Source of the DNA: Bacteroidetes bacterium UBA5697
GTDB lineage: Bacteria > Bacteroidota > Bacteroidia > B-17B0 > Aurantibacillaceae
DNA: 64,000 nt
Direction: 5' to 3'
NCBI GenBank assembly: GCA_002420145.1
Contig: DIHL01000079.1
Coordinates: 1-64,000 of the forward strand
Part shown: piece by piece, positions 45,689 through 54,694 of the stretch
Layout of the letters: the number at the start of each line of letters is the position of its first letter
How positions within the stretch are numbered: position 1 is the first letter of the stretch
Translations under genes and position numbers: made by a program
Notes under the pieces: model-generated
Seen by the model: the letters and a program-made list of their open reading frames with translations, nothing else
What the model was told of the DNA's origin: nothing
The model's database searches: none

Positions 45689-48544
45689 CTAAATATTACA
45701 AATACTAGCATACGCGCAGTATTCGCATTTATCATCGTCCTCCGTTTGAGTAAATGGCTCCGAACTAATGATTATTTCTGAGATTTTTTGTTTCAAATGA
45801 TCTTCAAATTCTTGTAACAAATCCGATGTGAAATTTAAAACTCCACCACCTTTTACATCTTCTGTAATAAATCTAGGCTGTTCTTCAAATTTTTTAAATG
45901 GTATGATACAAGGTTGCAATTCTTCGGGTTTAGCAAGATTGTTTTTTACAACCAACCAAGCATACATAAACAACTGCAACATTTTATTATACTGGCTATC
46001 GGTAAACAAATCTTCGAAATTGGTAAACTTAAATTTATCAGAATCTTTGATAGATGATTTATAATCAATAATTCTGATCTTGTTTCCTAGTTTATCAATT
46101 CTATCAGCCGAACCTTTTAGATAAATAACGGTATCAATTCCTTTCACAGGAATGGTTACAGAAGCTGATAAACTTCGTTCAAGGTCAATTAAACTTAATA
46201 ATTCATTGGTTTTATGTGATTGCTGAATTAATCGTAAATCATTTTTGAGTAATTTACTCACGTATTCATACAATACTTTACGCTGCAAGAAGTTTTTCCC
46301 AAACTGACTTTCTCGTTGACTAAAATAATTTTGAAAAATTAGATTTACACATTCTTCTTTTTTTGCCAAACACTCATTAATATTCTCTTCTTTTAAAACT
46401 CTTCCAATAAAAGGTTTATAAAGCATTTCGAGTGATTCGTGTAATATAGAACCTTGTGTATTTGCTTCTGCACTTTCCTCCACATCATCCGTTTCTTTAA
46501 TGCCAGCTCCATATCTAAAAAAGAAACGTAAACCACAGTCTTTATAAGTAATTAAAGCAGATGGGCTCAATCCTCCATATTGATTATCTGATGTTATTTT
46601 ATAGATTATTGGCGCTAAATTTAAATCCGTTTTAGAGATTGAAATATGATTTTTTAAACTAGCGGGCAATGTATCTCCACTTAACATTTGCTCTGTAATG
46701 ACATGCGCACTGTTATATTTTCGTAATTCAAATTGCAGTTGAGTTATAAAACGACTTTTTTCTCCAGAACCCAACACACTATGTTCGGTATTATACGTTA
46801 TTAAAACATTGGATGCTCTTTGTAAAATACGATAAAAATGGTAAGCATAAATGGCATCTTTATCACCATATAAAGGCATACCATGATAACGCTTTAAATC
46901 ATTAGGAATAAACGAATTAGCAGATTTACCTGAAGGTAAAACTCCTTCGTTTACTCCCAATAAAATGAGGTTTTCAAAATCCAAAGTACGGGTTTCTAAC
47001 ACCCCCATAATTTGTAAACCTTGCAATGGTTCGCCAATAAAAGGAACAGAGGCTGAACCAATAATTTGCTTATACAAACTCTTCAGAGTTAATAAAGAAT
47101 CTAAATAATGATGTGTTTCAACTAAAGACTGTAAGCGATTAAAATATTTTGTAAACACATGTAAATATTCCTTTTCTGTAGAAGATAATTGCAACTCTTC
47201 ATTTTCAGACACATTAAACACATTTATAATATGCGACATAGAGGCTATGCCTTGTGCTGAGTTAGCCCAAGTATTAAATAAATTATCAATGTATTGATAA
47301 TTATCTTCAAACAATTCGGCTAACACTTTAGTATTTAACCACACATAATTTTTATCAATAACCTTTTGAATAATTGACTGTAAAGGAACACTAGGATTAA
47401 ATGACTTATAATATTTTTTGAATAAAGAATTTTGTAAGATCTTAAATACATCCGCAAAATAATAACTCGATGAAGCACTTGCTTTTTGAGTGGATTGATG
47501 AAGACTAATTAAATTATCAATTAAATCGTAAATTGGAGATAAACGCAATGGATACTCCATAGTAATATTAACATGCTGTACTTCCTTCGGTAATTGATTT
47601 AAAATGGGAAACAATAAACTTTCATCAGCTAATACAACAGCGGTTTTATGTAATGATTTTCCTTGTTTTATCCATTCATGTAATTGATGAGACACTACCT
47701 GTGCTTGTCCCATTTGTTTTGGAACAGCCACAATATCAATATGTTTTGGTATTTCATTAAAATAATCTCCAATATGATTTTTAGAATCTAACCACGTATT
47801 ACTAAAGTTTTTACGAAGAAATAATCCCGCTTCGTAACTTTCGTTTTGCACATAATATTTATCCGCATCATAAATAATCGTTGCTTTTTTCTCTTTTACT
47901 AAATCCGAAAAAATAAGCGTTTCTGCTTTATTTAAGGCATTAAAGCCACAAATTAAAATTTTAGAAAACTGCTGGATATATTCCGACTCTTTATATCCTT
48001 CAACAGCTTTACGATACATCAAACCTTGATAGGCTTGTTTTTTCTGCAACAACACTTTGGCGAATTCATGATAAATTCTTCCCATTTGATGCATAAAATT
48101 GACATAATCTTGCTGTGTAGGGGTTAAACTATCAGCACTTAAACTCCAATTTTCAATTTCTTTAATCTCTTTTAAATTCTGGTATAAAGAGTTGGTATCC
48201 ACTAAATACCTGTCTGCTTCATTAAAATCCTGAAGCATCAATGTTCCCCATTTCGCAAAAGCTTCAAAGGGTTCGGCTTTTTCTTTTAAAATAGTGCTGT
48301 AAACTGTATATAAATCACAAATTAAATCAATGCTATCCGCTTGTTGTAAGCCCGATAATTCTGCTACTAATTCTTCGGCACTAATAATAGTAGGCAACCA
48401 AATTGTTTTTTGAAAAGCTTTGGCTAAATGTTGTTTTAAATATAAAGCACCACGTTTATTGGGCAATACAATACACAAATGCTCGGTATCATTAGCATGA
48501 TGCTCATGAATATATTGAGCTATGTATTGTAAAAATGGGGTCAT
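45689..48544 (-). CDS. AddB-like PD-(D/E)XK nuclease/helicase-like protein
   Basis: This 951-residue protein has a helicase-like N-terminal two-thirds (Walker-like segment degenerate, CIVLPNKRGALYLKQHL at the start) and a C-terminal nuclease domain. LSPSALITYKDCGLRFFFRYG starts the nuclease; IRIIDYKSSIKD contains the catalytic Asp and Lys; the final CEYCAYASIC, together with the Cys in YKDC, forms the four-cysteine iron-sulfur staple of AddB-type nucleases. It would take part in end resection for recombination. No addA gene is adjacent. It may be a Bacteroidota version with a partner elsewhere. Confidence 0.87.
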   Translation of the reverse strand: MTPFLQYIAQYIHEHHANDTEHLCIVLPNKRGALYLKQHLAKAFQKTIWLPTIISAEELVAELSGLQQADSIDLICDLYTVYSTILKEKAEPFEAFAKWGTLMLQDFNEADRYLVDTNSLYQNLKEIKEIENWSLSADSLTPTQQDYVNFMHQMGRIYHEFAKVLLQKKQAYQGLMYRKAVEGYKESEYIQQFSKILICGFNALNKAETLIFSDLVKEKKATIIYDADKYYVQNESYEAGLFLRKNFSNTWLDSKNHIGDYFNEIPKHIDIVAVPKQMGQAQVVSHQLHEWIKQGKSLHKTAVVLADESLLFPILNQLPKEVQHVNITMEYPLRLSPIYDLIDNLISLHQSTQKASASSSYYFADVFKILQNSLFKKYYKSFNPSVPLQSIIQKVIDKNYVWLNTKVLAELFEDNYQYIDNLFNTWANSAQGIASMSHIINVFNVSENEELQLSSTEKEYLHVFTKYFNRLQSLVETHHYLDSLLTLKSLYKQIIGSASVPFIGEPLQGLQIMGVLETRTLDFENLILLGVNEGVLPSGKSANSFIPNDLKRYHGMPLYGDKDAIYAYHFYRILQRASNVLITYNTEHSVLGSGEKSRFITQLQFELRKYNSAHVITEQMLSGDTLPASLKNHISISKTDLNLAPIIYKITSDNQYGGLSPSALITYKDCGLRFFFRYGAGIKETDDVEESAEANTQGSILHESLEMLYKPFIGRVLKEENINECLAKKEECVNLIFQNYFSQRESQFGKNFLQRKVLYEYVSKLLKNDLRLIQQSHKTNELLSLIDLERSLSASVTIPVKGIDTVIYLKGSADRIDKLGNKIRIIDYKSSIKDSDKFKFTNFEDLFTDSQYNKMLQLFMYAWLVVKNNLAKPEELQPCIIPFKKFEEQPRFITEDVKGGGVLNFTSDLLQEFEDHLKQKISEIIISSEPFTQTEDDDKCEYCAYASICNI

Positions 48545-48722
48545 TTCAATTTTATATCACACAATTAAGATTAGAAAAGTAATAAAAAAGAGGGTTTAAA
48601 ACTCTAAAGTTGATAAATTTATGTAGGCATTTTTTACCAATACCCCTACTTTTTTTCCGTTTGTGTAGTTGAGTGAAATGGGTGCTTTTTTTAGTTAAAT
48701 TTACTTCGATTTATAAAATATT

Positions 48723-50138
48723 ATGAGGCTTATTATACATACACTCCTTTTCTTGGGAATTTCTCAATTTGCATCGGCTCAATCCAGTGTTTGGGATTTG
48801 CAACAATGCGTTGATTATGCTCAAAAAAACAACATCAATTTAAAGCAATCCGAAATTTCTACTCGTATTAGTAAAAATAATGCTAACCAAAGTAAAGCTG
48901 CTATTTTACCTACCATTAATGCAGGCGCTCAGCATACTTATAACTTTGGTAGAACCATTGATAGATATACCAACACCTTTGCTAATACTCAAGTATTATC
49001 ACAAAACTTTTATGTATCATCTAATGTTGTAATTTGGTCGGGATTAGCACAGTACAATAATATCAAAGCCAATCAGTATTTATATTTATCAAATACCGAA
49101 AGCTATTTACAACAGCGTAATGATTTAGCCTTAAATGTTGCTACAGCTTATATTAACGTAATTTTTAGTGATGAGATTTTTCAAATTGCAAAAGCTCAGT
49201 TTAAAATTACTCAAGAACAATTAGAGCGAACTCAAAAATTAGCTGATGCTGGTACTTTAGCAAAAAGCGCCGTATTTGATTTAAAAGCACAATTAGCAAA
49301 TGAAGAAGTAAATGTTACTAGCTCTGATAATAACTATCAAATTGCCATGTTAACATTAAAGCAATTATTAAACTTAGATACATTAAACAACTTTAGCATT
49401 TCTCGTCCTAATGTTGATGTACTCAATAATGAATTAGCTAGTTTATCAGTTCAAAATATTTACGAAACGGCTTTAAAAAATCAACACTCAATTAAAAGTG
49501 CCAACTATAGTTTATTAGCTGCCGAAAGAAATTTAGCAGTTGCTAAAGGAAGAGTGAGTCCTACGCTTTCTGCTACTGGTAGTTTAGGTACCGGTACTTC
49601 TGAATTAGATAAAAATATTGATGCCGTGAATTTTGTTGGATGGGATACAACAGCTGTTACTACCGGTGGCGATTTTGTAATCAGTCCGAGAACAGAAGTA
49701 GTGACTTCAAAAAAATCTTTCTCTGATCAGTTTTCGGATAACGTCAACAAGAGTATTGGTTTCACTTTATCTATCCCCATTTTTAATGGCTTACAAAACT
49801 ACACTGGTGTGAAAAATGCTCAATTAAACGCTTTAAATGCTAAATACTCTCAAGATTTAACCGAACAAAATTTATATAAAACCATTGCACAAGCTTATGC
49901 TAATGCAAGAGCTGCTTTAAATAAATACAACGCCACTAAACTTTCGGTTGATGCTTCTGAACAATCTTTTTATTATGCACAACAAAAATATAACGTTGGT
50001 GCTATTAGCACATTTGATTATAATAACGCAAAAACACGTTTGCAAAGTGCTCAAAGTAATTTAGTGCAAGCTAAATACGATTATGTATTCAAATTAAAAG
50101 TATTAGATTTTTACCAAGGAAAAGAATTAAAGTTTTAA
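48723..50138 (+). CDS. TolC family outer-membrane efflux protein
   Basis: This 471-residue protein has a signal peptide ending FASAQ and the TolC layout of repeated long helical hairpins: WDLQQCVDYAQKNNINLKQSE at the start, DLALNVATAYINVIFSDEI, LEYAL-type repeats, and AQAYANARAALNKYNATK and FDYNNAKTRLQSAQSNLVQAKYDY at the end. TolC forms the outer-membrane exit duct of efflux or type I systems. The next gene on the strand encodes its adaptor, with a dispersed palindrome between them. No inner-membrane pump follows. Confidence 0.93.
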   Translation: MRLIIHTLLFLGISQFASAQSSVWDLQQCVDYAQKNNINLKQSEISTRISKNNANQSKAAILPTINAGAQHTYNFGRTIDRYTNTFANTQVLSQNFYVSSNVVIWSGLAQYNNIKANQYLYLSNTESYLQQRNDLALNVATAYINVIFSDEIFQIAKAQFKITQEQLERTQKLADAGTLAKSAVFDLKAQLANEEVNVTSSDNNYQIAMLTLKQLLNLDTLNNFSISRPNVDVLNNELASLSVQNIYETALKNQHSIKSANYSLLAAERNLAVAKGRVSPTLSATGSLGTGTSELDKNIDAVNFVGWDTTAVTTGGDFVISPRTEVVTSKKSFSDQFSDNVNKSIGFTLSIPIFNGLQNYTGVKNAQLNALNAKYSQDLTEQNLYKTIAQAYANARAALNKYNATKLSVDASEQSFYYAQQKYNVGAISTFDYNNAKTRLQSAQSNLVQAKYDYVFKLKVLDFYQGKELKF

Positions 50139-50141
50139 AAC

Positions 50142-50234
50142 TTAACCGCAAAGAGCGCAAAGAGAATCGCGCAAAGGACTCAAAGAAATGTTAAGTAAAA
50201 ATAATTAAAAAAACTCTGCAGACTCTGCGGTTAA
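50142..50234. repeat. Dispersed palindromic repeat between tolC and adaptor genes
   Basis: TTAACCGCAAAGAGCGCAAA at the left faces CTCTGCAGACTCTGCGGTTAA at the right, imperfectly inverted and about 50 bases apart. The word ACCGCAAAGAGCGCAAAG is a common dispersed repeat in this and other phyla. It may influence mRNA stability between the two genes. Confidence 0.7.
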
Positions 50235-50248
50235 AAAATAAAAAAATT

Positions 50249-51604
50249 ATGAAAAAATTATATTGGATTATCGGAATTTGTATCGCATTGCTATTTGTAG
50301 TGATTATGTTCAAATTCTTTAAAGGAGAAGAACCTACTGAAGTAACTAGCGAAAAAGCAGCTAAGCGTAATATCATCGAATCCGTTTCGGCAAATGGTAA
50401 AATACAACCAGAAACAGAATTAAAAATCACTTCTGATGTATCAGGAGAGATTGTTGAAATGCTAGTGAAAGAAGGTGACCAAGTAAAAAAAGGTCAGTTA
50501 CTTTGTCGTATTAAACCTGATATTTACGAAAGTGCTTTAGAGCGTGTTAATGCAACAGTAAATAGTTCAAAAGCAAACGTAAAAACGGCTGCTGCTCAAT
50601 TAGCTCAAGCACAAGCTAACTTAGCAAATGCTGAAGCATCTTATGCTCGAAACAAAAAATTATTTGATCAAAATGTTATTTCTCAACAAGAAATGGACGC
50701 TGCAAAAGCAGGCTACGAAGCTGCGAAAGCTAATGTAGATGGACTAGTAGAAAGCATTAAAGCCTCTGATTATAACGTAAAAAGTGTAGAAGCCTCTTTA
50801 AAAGAAGCAAACACTAATTTAGATAAAACATTTATTTACGCGCCAGTTGATGGAACGGTTTCTAAATTAAATGTAGAAAAAGGAGAACGTGTGGTTGGTG
50901 TACAAGGTTTACAAGGAACGGAGATTTTACGTTTAGCTAACTTAAACGAAATGGAAGCGAGTGTAGAAGTAAACGAAAATGATATCATTCGTATTCACAA
51001 AAATGATACGGCTGTTATTGAAGTGGATGCTTACATTGGAAAAAAATTCAAGGGCATTGTTACAGAAGTAGCTAACTCCGCTAACACCACTGGAATTTCA
51101 ATTGATCAAGTAACAAACTTTGTAGTTAAAATTAGAATCTTAAGAGAATCGTATATGGATTTAGTAAATGACATTAACCCTGCTCCATTTCGTCCAGGTA
51201 TGAGTGCCAGTGTTGAAATACAAACAATGAGAGCGGCTAATATTATTACAATTCCAATTCAAGGTGTTACCACTCGTAGTTCTGATACGACTCAAACAAA
51301 ACAAAATTTTGAAGGAGAAGAAGATCAAGAAGTGGTTGTGAAAGATGAAAAAGAAGAAAAATTAAACAACAAAAAAGTTGAAGAAATTACAGAATGTGTG
51401 TTTGTAAACAATAATGGCGTTGCTAAAATGGTTTACGTAACGACTGGTATTCAGGATAACGACTATATTGAAATTAAAAGCGGTGTAAATGTTGGTGATG
51501 AAATTATTTCGGGACCATACGGAGCTGTTTCTAAAATTTTAAAGAATGGCAAAAAAATTAAAGTAGTAGATAAAGACGAATTATTTTCTGATAAAACTAA
51601 ATAG
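50249..51604 (+). CDS. Efflux periplasmic adaptor (HlyD/MacA type)
   Basis: This 451-residue protein has one N-terminal membrane helix (about 5-24, YWIIGICIALLFVVIMFKFF) and the membrane-fusion pattern: lipoyl half VSGEIVEMLVKEGDQVKKGQLLCRI, a helical hairpin with many Ala, Asn and Lys (about 95-190), the second half TFIYAPVDGTVSKLNVEKGERV, and a beta-barrel domain. It links an inner-membrane pump to TolC. An acidic, lysine-rich insert (GEEDQEVVVKDEKEEKLNNK) lies near 360. No pump follows; tsaB overlaps its stop by one base. Confidence 0.92.
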   Translation: MKKLYWIIGICIALLFVVIMFKFFKGEEPTEVTSEKAAKRNIIESVSANGKIQPETELKITSDVSGEIVEMLVKEGDQVKKGQLLCRIKPDIYESALERVNATVNSSKANVKTAAAQLAQAQANLANAEASYARNKKLFDQNVISQQEMDAAKAGYEAAKANVDGLVESIKASDYNVKSVEASLKEANTNLDKTFIYAPVDGTVSKLNVEKGERVVGVQGLQGTEILRLANLNEMEASVEVNENDIIRIHKNDTAVIEVDAYIGKKFKGIVTEVANSANTTGISIDQVTNFVVKIRILRESYMDLVNDINPAPFRPGMSASVEIQTMRAANIITIPIQGVTTRSSDTTQTKQNFEGEEDQEVVVKDEKEEKLNNKKVEEITECVFVNNNGVAKMVYVTTGIQDNDYIEIKSGVNVGDEIISGPYGAVSKILKNGKKIKVVDKDELFSDKTK

Positions 51605-52284
51605 TGGCTTACCTTCTACATATTGAAAGCACTTCTACCGTTTGTTCTATAGCTGTTTCAAAAGGTGCAGACTTAGTAGCGATTAAAGAATTAAACAATG
51701 GATACACGCATGCCGAAAACTTGCATGTGTTTATTGATGAACTCCTAAAAGAAAATACCTTAAAGCCTAATGATTTAAGTGCTGTTTCTATAAGCTCTGG
51801 TCCTGGTTCTTACACTGGTTTACGAATTGGATTTTCAGCCGCTAAAGGTTTGGCTTATGCTTTACAAATTCCTTTAATCAGTATCGACACTTTAAAGGCA
51901 CTAAGCGTGGCTGCCATAAAAAAAACAACTACAAACGCCTTGTTTTGTCCATTAATGGATGCACGACGTATGGAAGTATATTGTGCTTCTTATGACAATC
52001 AATTAAATGAAGTTTTACCAATACAAGCATTGGTATTAACAGAAGACAGTATTAAAGCATTTGATTTAAATAAGCCTATTTATTTTTTTGGAGATGGTAT
52101 GCCAAAGGCTAAAGAATTACTTCAAACAATTCCTCAATCTTTTTTTATGGATGATATTATCGCTAGTGCTTCCAATATGATTGAACTAGCATTTGCTAAA
52201 TATCAAGTAAAAGATTTTGTAGATGTAGCTTATTCTGAGCCTAACTACTTAAAAGAATTTTTCTTTACCACTGCTAAAAAATAA
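51604..52284 (+). CDS. tsaB: tRNA threonylcarbamoyladenosine biosynthesis protein TsaB
   Basis: This 226-residue protein starts at GTG overlapping the upstream stop (TAGTG). AYLLHIESTSTVCSIAVSKG and AVSISSGPGSYTGLRIGFSAAKGLAYAL are the conserved ASKHA blocks of TsaB; HAENLH is also present. TsaB is the dimerising partner of TsaD in making t6A37 of ANN-decoding tRNAs. The length is normal. The downstream lipid kinase begins two bases after its stop. Confidence 0.93.
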   Translation: MAYLLHIESTSTVCSIAVSKGADLVAIKELNNGYTHAENLHVFIDELLKENTLKPNDLSAVSISSGPGSYTGLRIGFSAAKGLAYALQIPLISIDTLKALSVAAIKKTTTNALFCPLMDARRMEVYCASYDNQLNEVLPIQALVLTEDSIKAFDLNKPIYFFGDGMPKAKELLQTIPQSFFMDDIIASASNMIELAFAKYQVKDFVDVAYSEPNYLKEFFFTTAKK

Positions 52285-52286
52285 TC

Positions 52287-53156
52287 ATGACACAAAAAAT
52301 CGCATTCGTTATTAATCCTAATGCTGGTGTCAAAAAGAAAATTGATATCATTGAGTTTATCAAAACTCATTTTCCTCGTCATATCTCTTACGATTTAATT
52401 GTTTGGAAAAACAAAGATGATTTTGAATCGGTTAAACAACAAATTCTTTCAGGAAATTACAATACAGTTGTTGCCTGTGGCGGAGATGGCACCGTAAATC
52501 AAGTTGCTTCGGTTGTAATGAATACTAATATGGCTTTAGGAATTTTCCCTTTAGGTTCAGGGAATGGTTTAGCAAGAAGCAACCGTATTCCTTTAGATTT
52601 AAAACAAGCTTTACAAATTATTGAACGTGGCACTGTTAAGCAAATGGATGGCGCTATGATTAATCAATATCCTTTTTTTTGCACAGCAGGCGTAGGATTT
52701 GATGCACATATTGCTAATGAATTTGCTGCAAGTACCAAACGTGGTTTTGTTACCTACTTTAAAACTACCGTAAAAGAATTTTTTGGATACACACCCAATC
52801 AATATAAAATTACGATTGACGGTAAAATAATAGAAACTAAAGCTTTTTTAATAACCGTGGCTAATGCAGGACAATGGGGCAATGATGTTTATATTGCACC
52901 TGAAGCCGAATTAAGTGATGGCATTTTAAATGTTAGCATTTTAAAACCCTTCTCTCATTTTGCAATACCAATGATTGGCATAAAATTATTTTCAAAAAAA
53001 ATTCACACCTCCATAAATTTACAATCCGAAAAAGGAAAGCAAATTGATATTGAATTTAATGGTGAATTGCCCGTTCATTTTGACGGAGAACCCATCAGAG
53101 TATCAGATAAAATCTCCATTAAAATTATGCCTTTGGCTTTAAAGATCGTTTCTTAG
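52287..53156 (+). CDS. Diacylglycerol kinase-family lipid kinase (YegS-like)
   Basis: This 289-residue protein carries VINPNAGVKKK, the nucleotide loop ACGGDGTVNQVAS (about 63-75) and GIFPLGSGNGLARSN, the signature of DAGK-cat/YegS kinases. It would phosphorylate a lipid such as diacylglycerol or a sphingolipid base; sphingolipids occur in many Bacteroidota, so a sphingosine-type substrate is possible (inference). It is probably cotranscribed with tsaB. Confidence 0.9.
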   Translation: MTQKIAFVINPNAGVKKKIDIIEFIKTHFPRHISYDLIVWKNKDDFESVKQQILSGNYNTVVACGGDGTVNQVASVVMNTNMALGIFPLGSGNGLARSNRIPLDLKQALQIIERGTVKQMDGAMINQYPFFCTAGVGFDAHIANEFAASTKRGFVTYFKTTVKEFFGYTPNQYKITIDGKIIETKAFLITVANAGQWGNDVYIAPEAELSDGILNVSILKPFSHFAIPMIGIKLFSKKIHTSINLQSEKGKQIDIEFNGELPVHFDGEPIRVSDKISIKIMPLALKIVS

Positions 53157-53224
53157 TAAGCTGCCCGACTTTTGTCAGCTGTTAAATCCTATGAAACAAA
53201 AAAAGCAGATGACATATTTAAAAT

Positions 53225-54532
53225 TTACCTAATCAAAGTAATATACCCGTTTTTTTTATGCTCATCACCATTGCCATCAGTGTATTGCAATACATAAAAG
53301 TAAACACCGCTTGGCGTTTCTTCTCCTGATGTGGTTCTGCCATCCCATAACACAGTTGTGTGAGTTAAGTTGTTAGTTTTTTGATAGATGAGATTTCCCC
53401 ATCTATTAAAAATAGCTATATCTTTTAAAACATTGCCTTTGCCTAAACTAAAACGCCATACGTCATTTATACTGTCATTGTTTGGTGTAAATACATTGGG
53501 GATAATTGGCTCAACTACTATAATAGGCTCGCAGTTGGCGCTGTATGTTACAACGATTGTTTGTGTGGTTGTTGTACAATTTATGCTTTGCAAAACATAA
53601 GTGGTTGTTTGGTTTGGTTTTACTTTTATAAAACTGGTTGTATCTATAGCTGTGCCATTGGCAAACCACTGGTAACGTGTTTGTATGCGCGCTGTATCTC
53701 CTAACACTAAAGTATCTGTATTAGGGCAAATGGTTATGGCGTTTGATTGTAATTGTGGTGTTGGGAGTTCGTATATAGATACATCATCGATGTAAACATA
53801 AACACCTGCATGTGGATTAGAGATTCCACATGGAGTAGAAAAGCTTGTGTTTATAAATTGTTTTTTCACGTGTGCTCCATCTCTTATATTACCTATTGTT
53901 AAAAATTCTTCGCCGCCTTGTGCTACAAACTTACCGCTTATTTTAGTCCAATTTGATGTATCAGAAAGAAATTGAGTTGTGTCCAATTGTAATTGATAAT
54001 TAATAGTATTATCAAATATAAATGGATTTAATGTCGCAGTTGTTTGACTAAGCATCATTCCTAATTGATTTATACTAATTGCATTAATATTAGAAAAACT
54101 ATAGAAAAATTCTCCGTAATAACAGGTATTAGCTTTTAATTTTTGTTTCAATTTTATCACAGCTAATTCCGAACTAATATTTGTGCTATCTGGTAAGTTG
54201 TTTAACCCATATAATAGAATGCCAACATATCCATCGCCAGAACGTGGATATTGATACCCATAACAATTATGTGGTATAGAAGCTTGATTTGGGTAAGGAT
54301 TACCTGAAAAAAAATTAGCACATGGATTGTAATAATCAGGAGTCATGTTTTTATAGGTACACCAATTTTTTAGATAGTGAGTTGTTAATAAAGGATTATC
54401 AACCAACATCTGAGTCCAACAGTTACCTCCTACAGTATCTTCAAAACTTGCATTGGGAACAAGATTGACTTGTGTTTTACCTGAAAGATAAATAAATAAA
54501 TAAATAAATAAATATGTAATGCGTTTTAGCAT
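53225..54532 (-). CDS. T9SS type B surface protein with tetranucleotide-repeat signal peptide
   Basis: This 435-residue protein opens MLKRITYLFIYLFIYLSGKTQ; the repeated YLFI comes from the ATAA tract in the signal peptide. The next part, VNLVPNASFEDTVGGNC, starts a module like that of the T9SS genes at 19422 and 20689. There is a DDVSIYELPTPQ segment, an Ig-like stretch, and a type B C-terminal sorting domain from about residue 350 (PIIPNVFTPNNDSINDVW to GDEHKKNGYITLIR). No PorP/SprF gene is adjacent. It is convergent with the lipid kinase. Expression likely depends on the repeat length. Confidence 0.9.
   Translation of the reverse strand: MLKRITYLFIYLFIYLSGKTQVNLVPNASFEDTVGGNCWTQMLVDNPLLTTHYLKNWCTYKNMTPDYYNPCANFFSGNPYPNQASIPHNCYGYQYPRSGDGYVGILLYGLNNLPDSTNISSELAVIKLKQKLKANTCYYGEFFYSFSNINAISINQLGMMLSQTTATLNPFIFDNTINYQLQLDTTQFLSDTSNWTKISGKFVAQGGEEFLTIGNIRDGAHVKKQFINTSFSTPCGISNPHAGVYVYIDDVSIYELPTPQLQSNAITICPNTDTLVLGDTARIQTRYQWFANGTAIDTTSFIKVKPNQTTTYVLQSINCTTTTQTIVVTYSANCEPIIVVEPIIPNVFTPNNDSINDVWRFSLGKGNVLKDIAIFNRWGNLIYQKTNNLTHTTVLWDGRTTSGEETPSGVYFYVLQYTDGNGDEHKKNGYITLIR
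54488..54514. repeat. ATAA tetranucleotide microsatellite in signal-peptide codons
   Basis: Six perfect ATAA units plus ATA (27 bases). On the coding (minus) strand they read TTTA repeats and encode YLFIYLFIY in the hydrophobic core of the type B cargo signal peptide. A change of one or two units shifts the frame; three units add or remove one four-residue YLFI turn. Confidence 0.96.
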
Positions 54533-54537
54533 AGAAT

Positions 54538-54569
54538 AAAAAAAGGGAAAGCTAATTAGCTTTCCCTTA
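54538..54569 (-). terminator. Rho-independent terminator for the GlmU-like gene
   Basis: The stem AAGGGAAAGC/GCTTTCCCTT has a TAATTA centre. On the minus strand it is followed by a run of T. It ends the GlmU-like gene and lies just upstream of the type B cargo gene. Confidence 0.88.
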
Positions 54570-54694
54570 TAAATTTAGTGAGTAATTATTAATTTACTAC
54601 AAGATTTTCTTAAATATATCATATTGTTTTATAAGTGTCGTGATTTTAAGGATAACTGATTACTTTATCAAAGTAAAATATACATTTAACTATT

